From Labrenzia sp. R4_2 (GTDB lineage: Bacteria > Pseudomonadota > Alphaproteobacteria > Rhizobiales > Stappiaceae): a stretch of DNA of 64,000 bases. Of the stretch, positions 1 through 8,652 are shown piece by piece (the first letter of the stretch is position 1; the number at the start of each line of letters is the position of its first letter). The notes below the pieces were generated by a model. That model was given only the letters and a program-made list of their open reading frames with translations. It ran no database searches and was not told where the DNA came from. The stretch spans positions 1,054,001 to 1,118,000 of the forward strand of contig NZ_JAGHRJ010000002.1 of the NCBI RefSeq assembly GCF_017743865.1, written 5' to 3'. Position numbers and translations under genes: made by a program.

Positions 1-545
1 ACAGAGGCTGCATAGCCGTTGTTGCGGTAGACAAGCTTCAAATCGGAATCGTAGATGACGATCGGATCCGGATAGGCATTGAGCGCGCTCAAGATCCGCT
101 GATGTGCATCTTTAAGCGCCGCCAGATCTTCATCCGGACTATCAATCTCCGGGCTGCGCTCCGTCGCTTTGGCCGCAACCAACGCGCCAGATATGTCTCT
201 GTAAGTCACGCAGCTGTAAAGCTCACCTGTGGCTTCATCTTGATATGTAAAACCAGAGGCACTCACACAAATCCGGGAGCCATCCTCGTTAGCCAGCTCT
301 GCCGTTTCTTGGACTTTTTCGGATGGGCACTGGAGAAGCTGCCTGTGAACGCCTGCAAACGGAAATGTGTTCTCGAAGGTCCAATCTCTCTGGGCTCCGA
401 ACAACAGATCAAATGCATGATTGGTGTAGGCGACTTGCAAGACCTTGCCGTCCGGCCCTGATTGGCAGACAGCAACAGCATCAGCTGTCAAATCAAGAAA
501 CGATTTTTTGAGTAATTCCAATCCAGCACTCGCCTTCGGAAGCAT
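1..545 (-). CDS. PAS-domain sensor protein, C-terminal part outside window
   Basis: An open minus-strand frame runs without a stop from an ATG at 545 to the window edge, giving 181 N-terminal residues. Residues about 15-120 read as a PAS domain (VAYTNHAFDLLFG, then RICVSASGFTYQDEATGELY and VTYRDIS, the usual end of a PAS/PAC unit). A second PAS begins near residue 148 (SALNAYPDPIVIYDSDLKLVYRNN, split here at 157-175). An in-frame TAA lies just upstream of the start; a GTG at 566 is a less likely alternative. PAS tandems sense redox state, light or small ligands and usually precede a histidine kinase, GGDEF or HTH output. The output module is not visible, so the class is undetermined. Confidence 0.75.
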   Translation of the reverse strand, partial: MLPKASAGLELLKKSFLDLTADAVAVCQSGPDGKVLQVAYTNHAFDLLFGAQRDWTFENTFPFAGVHRQLLQCPSEKVQETAELANEDGSRICVSASGFTYQDEATGELYSCVTYRDISGALVAAKATERSPEIDSPDEDLAALKDAHQRILSALNAYPDPIVIYDSDLKLVYRNNGYAAS

Positions 546-892
546 CTCTTTTGTTTTATGAAACACCCGTTAGTCAAGAATGAATGTAAGTAAACAAAAA
601 TCCAGTTCTTTCCAGAAAATTATAATTACTATTGTAAAATATAACAATACCGCAGATGCAAAAAATCATAACATCCAACGAACGGCAATGACCAGGATCT
701 CTTCTACGGAAGGTGCCGATCAAATTGAGAGACTGATTCATCTTCAAAACGCACAGCTCGAAGAGCGCTTGAGGACCCATTTGTGCCATCGCGACCTAGA
801 CGCGACACGGATCTGCGCGTATACGACACCGGCGTTTTTGCGGCGCACCTGCCGCAGCTGATACACCTGTCAAGAATAGAGGCTCTAGGCCC
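546..892. other. Intergenic region between PAS gene and serA
   Basis: This 347-bp stretch separates the divergent PAS gene and serA, so it should hold both promoters. The part from about 580 to 690 is AT-rich compared with its surroundings. A 93-codon plus-strand frame (580-861) is open but resembles no family and lacks a clear ribosome-binding site. I saw no confident operator or RNA structure. Confidence 0.4.
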
Positions 893-2137
893 ATGATCCA
901 CGGTCTGTCCCGGCCAAAGAACCAGATCCGCTGGCTGCTGCTGGAAGGCATCTCGCCGACCGCGCACGCAATTCTGGAGAAAAACGGTTACACGAATGTG
1001 GAAGTCCTGTCCGGCGCGCTGGAAAAGGACGCCCTGATCGAGAAGATGCAGGACGTGCAGATGCTCGGCATCCGCTCCCGGACACAAGTAACGGAAGAGG
1101 TTCTGGAAGCGGCAAAGTCGCTGGTTGCCGTCGGCTGTTTTTCTGTTGGCACCAACCAGGTCGACCTCGGCGGCACCCTGACCCGCGGCATTCCGGTCTT
1201 CAACGCCCCGTTTTCCAACACGCGGTCGGTCGCTGAACTGACCATTGCCGAAATCGTCATGTTGATGCGCGGCGTCTTTCCAAAATCGAGCGGCGCTCAC
1301 GAAGGCCGCTGGATGAAGACGGCCGCCGGTTCTCACGAAGTACGCGGCAAGACCCTCGGCATCATCGGCTATGGCAACATCGGCACGCAGCTGTCCAATC
1401 TCGCAGAAGCGATGGGCCTGCGGGTGATCTATTACGACACGATCGACAAGCTGCAGCACGGCAATGTCATGCCGGCAGACAGCATGGATGCACTCCTTGC
1501 TGAATCCGACGTCGTCTCGCTGCACGTGCCCGACACGCCGGGCACCCGGGACATGTTCGGCGCAGATCAGATCGCCAAGATGAAACAGGGCGCGTTCCTG
1601 ATCAACAATGCCCGCGGAAAGGTCGTCGACATTGATGCGCTCGCAGCGGCCCTGAAATCCGGCCATTTGGCCGGTGCTGCAGTCGATGTCTTCCCGGTTG
1701 AGCCGAAGTCCAACAAGGACGAGTTCATCTCGCCGCTGCGCGGTCTCCACAACGTGATCCTGACCCCGCATGTCGGCGGCTCAACGGAAGAGGCTCAGGC
1801 CCGCATTGGTGAGGAAGTCTCCAAGCGTCTGGTGGAATACTCAGATGTTGGCTCCACGATCGGCGCAGTGTCCTTCCCGCAGGTTCAGCTGCCAAAGGGC
1901 ACGGATGCGACCCGCTTCATTCAGGTGCACCACAATGCGCCCGGCGCGATGCGCACATTGAACGATCTCTTCACCCGGCACGACCTCAACATCCATGCCC
2001 AGTACATGCAGTCGCATCTGGACATTGGTTATGTGGTTCTGGATGTAGACAGCCCGGTTCAGGATCCGGTCAAGATCCTGGAAGAAATCCGGGCCTTGCC
2101 AAACACCATCCGGGCCCGCCTGCTCAACCGGGTTTGA
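893..2137 (+). CDS. serA: D-3-phosphoglycerate dehydrogenase with ACT domain
   Basis: It oxidises 3-phosphoglycerate to 3-phosphohydroxypyruvate with NAD, the first step of serine synthesis in the cytoplasm. The 414 residues match the E. coli-type length (about 410) rather than the longer type with an extra ASB domain. The NAD fingerprint GYGNIG is at 159-164. The catalytic set of this D-2-hydroxyacid dehydrogenase family is visible: Arg241 (NARGKVVD), Glu270 (PVEP) and His293 (TPHVGG). The ACT domain spans about 340-414, so serine feedback inhibition is expected. The start has GAGG about ten bases upstream. A short hairpin terminator follows. Confidence 0.95.
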   Translation: MIHGLSRPKNQIRWLLLEGISPTAHAILEKNGYTNVEVLSGALEKDALIEKMQDVQMLGIRSRTQVTEEVLEAAKSLVAVGCFSVGTNQVDLGGTLTRGIPVFNAPFSNTRSVAELTIAEIVMLMRGVFPKSSGAHEGRWMKTAAGSHEVRGKTLGIIGYGNIGTQLSNLAEAMGLRVIYYDTIDKLQHGNVMPADSMDALLAESDVVSLHVPDTPGTRDMFGADQIAKMKQGAFLINNARGKVVDIDALAAALKSGHLAGAAVDVFPVEPKSNKDEFISPLRGLHNVILTPHVGGSTEEAQARIGEEVSKRLVEYSDVGSTIGAVSFPQVQLPKGTDATRFIQVHHNAPGAMRTLNDLFTRHDLNIHAQYMQSHLDIGYVVLDVDSPVQDPVKILEEIRALPNTIRARLLNRV

Positions 2138-2169
2138 GCCGAAAGAGCATCTCACGCAGACATTAGAAT

Positions 2170-2192
2170 CCCCGCAACTTGCGGGGCTTTGC
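2170..2192 (+). terminator. Hairpin terminator after serA
   Basis: CCCCGCAA and TTGCGGGG form a tight stem directly after serA, followed by CTTTGCATT. The T-run is weak. Position and GC-rich stem suggest a Rho-independent terminator, or an mRNA-stabilising hairpin between convergent genes. Confidence 0.6.
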
Positions 2193-2194
2193 AT

Positions 2195-2815
2195 TCAAGC
2201 AACGGGATCGATGACCAGCAGCAATCGCGGACCATCTTCCGATGTGATCTCCGGCGAGCGGTGCAGGATGCCGGTGGTCTCGTCCGTGTCCCAGAGCGCA
2301 CCGCGAAACAAAGCAGCAGCGCCGCGTTTTACCCGCCGGACGCGCTTGGGATCCGCTTCAGAGCCCAAGGGAACATACTCGGTCCCTGCTCCGCGATAGG
2401 TGCACAGCAAACGCGCCTGTACCCGGTCGATGTGAAACTTTGGACACATCACCTCATCGGCGACATCCAACCGCAGCCGGACGTGATCAACATTAAGGAT
2501 CTTGGCCATCATGACCGCAAGGGCGCCAATATCGCTCGCCAGAACATCCCGGTTTGGACCTGCGTCGAGACCTGATGTTTCACACGCGGTGATCACGGCC
2601 GCTTCGGCCAGATGAACCGGAACAACGGTTCGAAGGTCCGGCAACCGGTCCATATCAAGACCATCCATCCACGACTGGAAACCCGGCTCTGGTGTGCGCT
2701 GCCAGATCGCAGCTGCAACACCCGGCGAAGCAATTTCGGTCAGGATGTCCGCATCCCGGCCCATGAAGACATCGGCTGCAACTGGACCGTCTGAAATTTC
2801 AAGCGCAAGGCTCAT
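2195..2815 (-). CDS. DUF1826 family protein
   Basis: The protein has 206 residues and no signal peptide or membrane segment. The sequence, including the VRLRLDVADEVMCPKFHIDRVQARLL region and the end IDPVA, fits the DUF1826 family, which co-occurs with COG0523 zinc GTPases. Its start overlaps the stop of the upstream GTPase gene in an ATGA junction (2812-2815), so the two are almost certainly co-transcribed and translationally coupled. The conserved Cys and several His residues could bind metal. By context it serves in low-zinc adaptation; its molecular activity is unknown. Confidence 0.8.
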   Translation of the reverse strand: MSLALEISDGPVAADVFMGRDADILTEIASPGVAAAIWQRTPEPGFQSWMDGLDMDRLPDLRTVVPVHLAEAAVITACETSGLDAGPNRDVLASDIGALAVMMAKILNVDHVRLRLDVADEVMCPKFHIDRVQARLLCTYRGAGTEYVPLGSEADPKRVRRVKRGAAALFRGALWDTDETTGILHRSPEITSEDGPRLLLVIDPVA

Positions 2816-4026
2816 TCAGCAGCCTCCCGGCGTTGGAAAGGCGGGAACGGATCGGCAAGGGATGCGAAAGCCGACAAGTCATCCCCGGCCTCCGGCGGGA
2901 TCAGGCAAGCGTCCATCCGCTCCCGCAGCTCTGGCCAATCAATGCCTGCGCCTATGATGACGATTTCCTGGCGGCGATCACCGAATGGCTCAGACCAGTG
3001 GGACCGGGCATAGGCCTGAACGCGCTCGTCCTGCGGCCATTGCGACGGCGGAACAGAGGCCCACCAGGTTCCAAGCGGGCTGATGCTGGACAGCGCGCCA
3101 GCGAGCGAATACTCCAGCACATAATCCGGGCGGCTTGCGATCCAGAAATGCCCCTTTGCGCGGATAACCCCCGGTAAAGATCCGTTCAAAAGCGCATGGA
3201 TTTTGGCAGGATCAAACGGCCGGCGCGCGCGGTAGACATAGGAGGCAACCCCATACTCCTCCGTTTCCGGAACATGGTCTGCAAACCCATAAAGCTCCTT
3301 GGCCCACATCGGGTGCTCATGGGCCTTTTCGAAGTCGAACAGCCCCGTGTTCAGAATTTCGGAAGACTCCACAACGGAAAAGTCGGTTTCAATAATGCGG
3401 GCGTCCGCATTGAGGCTGCGGATGATCTTCCGTGCCGCATCCACCTGCCCCGCATTCGCTGCACTCACCTTGTTGAGCACCACGACATCGGCAAACTCGA
3501 TCTGATCGGTGAGCAGATGCACGAGGGTCCGCTCGTCTTCTTCTCCCAGCGTCTCGCCCCGGTCACTCAGGAAATCATGGCTGGAGAAGTCCTTCAGAAG
3601 GTTCACCGCATCGACAACAGTGACCATCGTGTCGATCCGCGCAACGTCGGAGAGGCTCTCCCCCTCCTCATCCCGGAAATCAAAGGTTGCCGCCACAGGA
3701 AGAGGCTCCGAAATACCGGTCGATTCAATCAACAGATAGTCGAACCGGCTCTCTTCGGCGATCCGGCGCACCTCCTTCAAGAGGTCGTCACGAAGGGTGC
3801 AGCAGATGCAGCCATTCGACATTTCGACCAGTGTCTCATCGGTATGGCTGAGTTCCGCACCGCCGGACCGCACCAAATCCGCGTCGATGTTCACTTCGGA
3901 CATGTCGTTCACGATGACGGCGACTTTCAGACCGTCGCGGTTGTTGAGAACGCGGTTCAGCAAGGTTGTTTTGCCGGCGCCCAGAAAGCCGGACAGGATC
4001 GTTACGGGCAAACGGATGGCAGACAT
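2812..4026 (-). CDS. COG0523 (CobW/ZigA/YciC) GTPase, zinc metallochaperone
   Basis: This is a 404-residue G3E GTPase. Walker A is GFLGAGKTT (13-21). The metal-binding CxCC motif is GCICC (72-76). Further motifs are ESTGISEP (101-108) and NKVS (185-188, the guanine-specificity NKxD position with Ser). A C-terminal CobW_C domain follows from about residue 250. The COG0523 members paired with DUF1826 and preceded by a Zur site are zinc chaperones (ZigA/YciC type) rather than cobalamin or nitrile-hydratase chaperones. GGAG precedes the ATG. A Zur-like palindrome lies 27-46 bases upstream of the start, supporting derepression during zinc starvation. Confidence 0.88.
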   Translation of the reverse strand: MSAIRLPVTILSGFLGAGKTTLLNRVLNNRDGLKVAVIVNDMSEVNIDADLVRSGGAELSHTDETLVEMSNGCICCTLRDDLLKEVRRIAEESRFDYLLIESTGISEPLPVAATFDFRDEEGESLSDVARIDTMVTVVDAVNLLKDFSSHDFLSDRGETLGEEDERTLVHLLTDQIEFADVVVLNKVSAANAGQVDAARKIIRSLNADARIIETDFSVVESSEILNTGLFDFEKAHEHPMWAKELYGFADHVPETEEYGVASYVYRARRPFDPAKIHALLNGSLPGVIRAKGHFWIASRPDYVLEYSLAGALSSISPLGTWWASVPPSQWPQDERVQAYARSHWSEPFGDRRQEIVIIGAGIDWPELRERMDACLIPPEAGDDLSAFASLADPFPPFQRREAAE

Positions 4027-4052
4027 GGGCTCTCCATTATGTCATGCAATAT

Positions 4053-4072
4053 TGTAATGTTATTACGTTACA
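4053..4072. promoter_or_regulatory. Putative Zur box
   Basis: TGTAATGTTATTACGTTACA is a 20-bp imperfect palindrome with 8 of 10 matched pairs. It resembles the GTTATAATATAAC-type zinc uptake regulator sites of proteobacteria. It lies immediately upstream of the zinc GTPase/DUF1826 operon and 253 bp from the divergent gene at 4325. Confidence 0.65.
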
Positions 4073-4324
4073 TGTGAGATACACGCCAGGTGCCGGGGTT
4101 GGCAACCTCTTCCGTGAGATTCAGGATGGTTTTTGAACACGGCTGAAAACCAACTGGTTTGAACTTGCGTCTTCCACATACTCCAGAGAACTGCTGAACC
4201 GGCGAATTCAGCCGGTTTCTGAGCCGGATTTCTGAACAATGTTTAATTTGTAGATGATCGCGCCAATGCACACCTTTCCAGTCAGACGGAGACAGATCCG
4301 TTAAACAGGAAACGGGAGAGCGTT

Positions 4325-5431
4325 ATGGCCCTGGCAATGGATTGGCCGCAGGCACAAGCACACGAAAGTTCAACCAACTCTGCAACCATACTGCCTTTTG
4401 AGACGGACGACCTCACCCCGCAAAACCCCACACAGTCTCTCACGCGATATCAGTACTTCTTTGTTCCTTCGCACCAGAAGGAAGAAGATGATGCGGAATG
4501 CGTGACCAAGCCGGGAGCATTTCTACGGCTCGGATCCTATTCGGACATCGAGGAAGAAAGCGCACAGTCGGATAACGGAGTGGCGGCGTATTACCCATCC
4601 CGTCACATTGCAAGTGAAGCGGGCGATCGCATCTACAAGAATGCAGCGGGACCAAGGGCTGCGCAGAGCTGTGGCATCACAATGGCTTGCGATGGCCGGG
4701 TTTTGATCAAGTCCGATGAGAAGTTCTTTGTCGAAACAACCGATCTGGTGGACATCCATTGCGGGAAAGAGATTGTCATCACCGCAGATACGGGCCCGAT
4801 CACCGCGGAAACAGGCGATCAATTCTCCGTCGCTGCCACCAAGAAGGTGAGCCTTCAGTCGGGCGCTTCTACCAGTGACAACTATGTCCCGTCCGACAAA
4901 AACACCTCAGGCGAAAAAGGCGTCGAAATCATAGCGAACGAGGGCAACTCAAACGCATTCCTGGAAGCAAAAGACATTGTCACACACGCGCATGGAGCCA
5001 AAACAACCCATGTCGATGGAACGCAAACCAATGTCGTCCGGTCTGACACTTTGGACGACACGTGGGGCAACGCCAGATCGATCTTTCGCGGCAGCAATTT
5101 GTCCCTCTATTTCGCAGGTGGCCTCAGCTACCGCGCGAGCGCATCCCTCAACATTTCGACATCCATCGACTTGGACATGTTTATGACGCACTTCAAGTTC
5201 TCTATTTGTGACTTCGAGATGATAAAGTGGTTTGTCGATATGAAGGACGTTGCTTTCAAGACCGGAACAGTCCAATCAGAATTTACTCAACTTAAGAACC
5301 AGTTCCTGAACTTGTCGACAAGCACTGTTTTCTACGAGATAGACATCGAACACTTGAGCGTTAAAACAAAGCAGATAGAGACTGAGTTGGCTAACCTGAA
5401 AACTTCAATCTCAACAAATGTCCAGCTGTGA
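4325..5431 (+). CDS. Orphan VgrG/DUF2345-like beta-helix protein
   Basis: The 368-residue protein has no signal peptide or transmembrane helix. From about residue 115 to 260 it shows short alternating beta-strand periods (for example GRVLIKSDEKFFVETTD, IHCGKEIVITADTG, FSVAATKKVSLQSG). This resembles the C-terminal beta-solenoid of VgrG spike proteins (DUF2345-like) and phage gp5 tails. The N-terminal 110 residues and the C-terminal 100 residues, the latter with helical heptads, match nothing I recognise. GGGAG lies six bases before the ATG. No other type VI secretion or phage gene is in the window, so the spike relationship rests on fold pattern only. Confidence 0.45.
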   Translation: MALAMDWPQAQAHESSTNSATILPFETDDLTPQNPTQSLTRYQYFFVPSHQKEEDDAECVTKPGAFLRLGSYSDIEEESAQSDNGVAAYYPSRHIASEAGDRIYKNAAGPRAAQSCGITMACDGRVLIKSDEKFFVETTDLVDIHCGKEIVITADTGPITAETGDQFSVAATKKVSLQSGASTSDNYVPSDKNTSGEKGVEIIANEGNSNAFLEAKDIVTHAHGAKTTHVDGTQTNVVRSDTLDDTWGNARSIFRGSNLSLYFAGGLSYRASASLNISTSIDLDMFMTHFKFSICDFEMIKWFVDMKDVAFKTGTVQSEFTQLKNQFLNLSTSTVFYEIDIEHLSVKTKQIETELANLKTSISTNVQL

Positions 5432-5453
5432 CAGCACAGCGTTAGAACAGAAC

Positions 5454-6350
5454 TCAGGCAGGATCAACCGTACGGCCGCGCCACAGAATGAACAGCCCGG
5501 AGAACACGATCACCGCACAGCCAACCAAGGTCTGAACATCCAGATGCTCGCCGAAAAAGACCACACCGAGGCCAACGCCAAACAAGAGGCGGGAATAACG
5601 GAAGGGCGTGACGATCGAAACGTCGCCAGTGCGCATGGCCAGCATCAAACTGCTGTAGGCAAAGACACCTGAGAAAACCGCAAGAGCCACATAGGTACCG
5701 CTCGGCATATCCGGCCAAACAAGCCCCTCACCTGACCAGATTGAGTAGCACACACCGGCAATGATCAGCGTGATGAAACCATAAAAGCCGAGAAGCGCTG
5801 TGCTTAGTGACTTAGGCGCTGCCCGGCTTGCAAGGTCCCGGCCTGCAAACCCCAGCATGCCAATAAATGCCAGCATCGACAGTGGCGTGAAACTTTCGGC
5901 GCCCGGCCGCAACACGATCAGGACACCAATCAGACCGATGATGATCGCGGCCCAGCGGCGCCAGCCAACCCGTTCCCCAAAGAAGATCATGGCCCCAAGC
6001 ACGACAAAGATCGGCGTGGCCTGCAGGATCACCGTCGTGGACGACAGGGGGGTCAGGGCCAGCGCCAGGACGTAAAACAAGCGCCCGGTCAGCTCAAAGA
6101 CGAACCGCACCCCCATGACCGGCGTGAAGACATCGCGCGGGACCAATGCCTCGCCGCGCTTCAGGGCCAGACCGCCAAAGACGAAGGCACCGCCGATACC
6201 GAACAGTATCAGAATCTCACCAACCGGCAGAACCACCGATGCGGCTTTCAGGAACATGTCTTCAACGGCAAACAATGCCATTGCGAGGATCATGAACAGA
6301 CTGCCGCGCAAGTTGGCCGACATGGGTGCGGAAAGACTGTTTGCCGACAC
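5454..6350 (-). CDS. EamA/DMT-superfamily transporter
   Basis: The 298-residue inner-membrane protein has about ten hydrophobic helices arranged as two EamA repeats, typical of drug/metabolite exporters (RhaT/YdcZ-like). The first repeat carries VILQATPIFVVLGAMIFFGERVGWRRW and the second FRYSRLLFGVGLGVVFFGEH, the characteristic ends with the conserved Glu. The longest start is a GTG at 6350 with AAGGG about eight bases upstream; an ATG at 6323 is possible. The substrate cannot be told from sequence. It is divergent from pdxJ, with a palindromic site in the shared promoter region. Confidence 0.85.
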   Translation of the reverse strand: MSANSLSAPMSANLRGSLFMILAMALFAVEDMFLKAASVVLPVGEILILFGIGGAFVFGGLALKRGEALVPRDVFTPVMGVRFVFELTGRLFYVLALALTPLSSTTVILQATPIFVVLGAMIFFGERVGWRRWAAIIIGLIGVLIVLRPGAESFTPLSMLAFIGMLGFAGRDLASRAAPKSLSTALLGFYGFITLIIAGVCYSIWSGEGLVWPDMPSGTYVALAVFSGVFAYSSLMLAMRTGDVSIVTPFRYSRLLFGVGLGVVFFGEHLDVQTLVGCAVIVFSGLFILWRGRTVDPA

Positions 6351-6473
6351 GATCTGAAACCCTTGAATCTATGAAGCAAAAAATACCGGTAGGGCTTTTT
6401 GTTCTATCGGCTTTTCCAAGGACAAGCCAGACTTGCAGAATAGTTAGCCTGCGACATATTTCCCGGCGCAAAC

Positions 6474-6491
6474 ATTGTCCCTAGTGACAAT
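6474..6491. promoter_or_regulatory. Palindromic operator-like site between DMT exporter and pdxJ
   Basis: ATTGTCCCTAGTGACAAT is an 18-bp near-perfect dyad (8 of 9 pairs). It lies 97 bp upstream of pdxJ and 124 bp upstream of the exporter start. The form suits a dimeric regulator such as GntR or MarR; the binder is unknown. Confidence 0.45.
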
Positions 6492-6587
6492 ATCTTGTTT
6501 GACTTCAATGACTTTTGGAACAATCTTTCGCAAAAGTCATAACGTGTTGACTCAATCTGCCAACTACCTCAACCGGATTATCGTCTC

Positions 6588-7337
6588 ATGAGTTCCGTCT
6601 CGCGCCTGTCCGTCAATGTCAACGCCGTCGCCATGCTGCGCAACCGCCGTGATCTGCCTTGGCCCAGTGTCACCGCTCTGGCGGCGCTTGCGATGGAAGC
6701 TGGTGCAAAGGGCATCACCGTGCACCCGCGTCCGGACGAGCGCCATATTCGCAAGACGGACGTCTTCGAGCTTGCCGAACTGATCGAAGAGCGTTTTCCG
6801 AACAAGGAGTTGTGCCTGGAGGGGTATCCATCACCTGATTTCATGAAGCTCGTGGAGGAAGCCCGGCCGGAACAAGTGCTGTTCGTGCCGGACGACCCAG
6901 ACCAGACCACCTCGGACCATGGTTGGGATTTTTCCAAGGACATCGGTCTCCTGGAAACCGCTATTGCCGCCGCAAAAGAATGGGCGGTGACCGTTTCCCT
7001 CTTCTGCAATCCAGATCCGGCAGATCCAGATCATGCCGCCCGCATCGGCGCAGAACGGATCGAGATTTACACCGGTCCCTATGGCGCCTGCTATGACACA
7101 CCAGACCTCGCCGCCAAGGAACTGGACAAGATTGCTGCAACCGCCGAAGCAGCCCGGGCTGCCAGTCTTGGTGTCAACGCGGGACACGACCTGACAGTCG
7201 AGAACATTCCGGCGTTGTTGCAGCGGGCACCGTTCATCCGCGAGATGTCGATCGGTCACGGGTTTACCGCAGACGCCCTCGTCTACGGCTTTGCGGAGAG
7301 CGTCAGACGGTTCCGCACGGCCATGGGCGAACTCTGA
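6588..7337 (+). CDS. pdxJ: Pyridoxine 5'-phosphate synthase
   Basis: PdxJ condenses 1-deoxy-D-xylulose 5-phosphate with 3-amino-2-oxopropyl phosphate to make pyridoxine 5'-phosphate in the DXP-dependent vitamin B6 route. The 249 residues match the family length. Diagnostic segments are LSVNVNAVAMLRN at the first strand, GITVHPRPDERHI (42-54) with the catalytic His46 and phosphate-binding Arg, LEGYP (77-81), GVNAGHDLT (195-203) with the second His, and SIGHG (221-225). The TGA stop shares a base with the ATG of the next gene, so the two are coupled. The upstream SD is weak. Confidence 0.93.
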   Translation: MSSVSRLSVNVNAVAMLRNRRDLPWPSVTALAALAMEAGAKGITVHPRPDERHIRKTDVFELAELIEERFPNKELCLEGYPSPDFMKLVEEARPEQVLFVPDDPDQTTSDHGWDFSKDIGLLETAIAAAKEWAVTVSLFCNPDPADPDHAARIGAERIEIYTGPYGACYDTPDLAAKELDKIAATAEAARAASLGVNAGHDLTVENIPALLQRAPFIREMSIGHGFTADALVYGFAESVRRFRTAMGEL

Positions 7338-7924
7338 TGTCTTCGGATGATTTGGGGCGGCAAGTTGCGTTTCTGCTGGAAACCGACAAGCTGAAAGATG
7401 TCATCCGCCTCAACCTGGTGTCGGATGGCAGCCGGCGCGAAACGACCGCTGAGCATTGCTGGCACGTCATTCTGCAAACATTGACGCTTGCAGAGCACGC
7501 GGAACCCGGGACCGACATTCATCATGTGCTGAAGCTCTTGGCGGTCCATGATCTGGTCGAGATTGAGGCTGGCGATCACTGGGTCACCGAAGACAACCAC
7601 CATGCCATTTCTATTCAGGAACAGGCCGCCGCAGAAAAGATCTTCGCCTTGCTGCCGAGCCAACAGTCGCATGATTTCAAAGCGTTGTGGCACGAGTTTG
7701 AAGGAGGCGAGACCAAAGAAGCTCGTTTTGCCAATGCGATGGATGTGCTGCATCCGATGCTGCTTGTCTTCGCTTCAGAGCAGGACACGCCGGTTCATGA
7801 GCCCATGTCCGTTGATGACATCCGGAAGAAAAAGGAAGCAAAACTCGCTCCCTTTCCTGCCCTTTGGGCTTATGCCCAGTCCCTCCTCGACCGCGCCGTT
7901 CAGGCAGGTCACCTGACACCCTGA
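7337..7924 (+). CDS. HD-domain hydrolase (YfbR-like nucleotidase family)
   Basis: This 195-residue cytoplasmic protein carries the HD phosphohydrolase metal set: His40 in TTAEHCWHV, His71-Asp72 in LAVHDLVEIEAGD, and a later Asp near 139 (ANAMDVLHPML). This arrangement matches the HD_3/YfbR group that dephosphorylates deoxynucleoside 5'-monophosphates, though substrates vary. Its ATG overlaps the pdxJ stop by one base (TGATG), so it is probably translated from the same mRNA. A role with pdxJ would be indirect; nucleotide housekeeping is the safer reading. Confidence 0.82.
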   Translation: MSSDDLGRQVAFLLETDKLKDVIRLNLVSDGSRRETTAEHCWHVILQTLTLAEHAEPGTDIHHVLKLLAVHDLVEIEAGDHWVTEDNHHAISIQEQAAAEKIFALLPSQQSHDFKALWHEFEGGETKEARFANAMDVLHPMLLVFASEQDTPVHEPMSVDDIRKKKEAKLAPFPALWAYAQSLLDRAVQAGHLTP

Positions 7925-7971
7925 ACCCGTTCGCGTTTGGGCCCTGTCCCGATTAAAGAAAGAGATTTCAG

Positions 7972-8595
7972 ATGCCATTTGAACTGTGGCTTATGTTCTT
8001 TGCCGTTTCACTTTTGCCGGCAATCAGCCCCGGCCCCGCTGTCATGCTGGCGATTTCCAACACCCTGCGGTTTGGCCGCAACGCCACGCTCGCATCGGCG
8101 ACCGGGAACATGATGGGCCTGATCGTGATCGGCTATGCGGTTGCCTTTGGTTTTGGTGCGCTGATGGCGGCCTCTGCCCTTGCCTTCACAGTTCTGAAAA
8201 TCATTGGCGCGATCTATCTGGTTTACATCGGCATCAAGATCCTGCGAGACGGGTCCAGCTTTCAGGTTCAGGACGGCGCTCTCACGCCACGTAAAAGCCC
8301 GATGAAGCTCTTTCTCGAGGCGTTTTTTGTCTCCGTCACCAACCCCAAGGCAATTTTGGTAATCACCGCGTTGTTCCCTCAATTCATGTCCAAGGGCGGC
8401 ATCAATCTCGCCGAAATCACCATTTTGTCGGTCACCTATGCGGCTCTGTGTTTTGCCAATCACGCGGCCATTGCCTTCGCTGGAGGTCATATGCGCCAGT
8501 TCCTGACATCTGCCCGGCGCGTGCGTTGGGTCCGCCGGATCACCGGTGGCTTGTTTGTTGGGTTCGGAGCAGCACTCGCGACGGCAAGCAGATAG
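7972..8595 (+). CDS. LysE/RhtB-family amino-acid exporter
   Basis: This 207-residue inner-membrane protein has six predicted helices. It shows the family signature near the N-terminus, SPGPAVM (19-25), then a glycine-containing GNMMG segment and the conserved FLEAFFVSVTNPKAILVITALFPQF stretch, here cut into pieces. Members export homoserine, threonine, lysine, leucine or homoserine lactones; the substrate is not assignable. It has its own ribosome-binding site 47 bases after the HD gene and ends convergently to the LysR gene. Confidence 0.88.
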   Translation: MPFELWLMFFAVSLLPAISPGPAVMLAISNTLRFGRNATLASATGNMMGLIVIGYAVAFGFGALMAASALAFTVLKIIGAIYLVYIGIKILRDGSSFQVQDGALTPRKSPMKLFLEAFFVSVTNPKAILVITALFPQFMSKGGINLAEITILSVTYAALCFANHAAIAFAGGHMRQFLTSARRVRWVRRITGGLFVGFGAALATASR

Positions 8596-8652
8596 GGCCG
8601 TTGGGAGCCGCATACCTAAGCTTTCATCAGCTGCTTAGATGCGCTCTGGGTC

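Noticed and set aside
580..861. 93-codon plus-strand frame before serA
   Set aside because: No ribosome-binding site, no recognisable family, AT-rich first half and Arg/Cys-rich end. It lies in a promoter region.
704..1771. Long minus-strand open frame opposite serA
   Set aside because: It is antisense to a clearly identified serA. Its translation is Arg/His/Cys-rich and matches no family; open antisense frames are expected at this GC content.
4068..4271. 67-codon minus-strand frame upstream of the zinc GTPase gene
   Set aside because: It overlaps the Zur-like site and promoter region, has no ribosome-binding site and no family.
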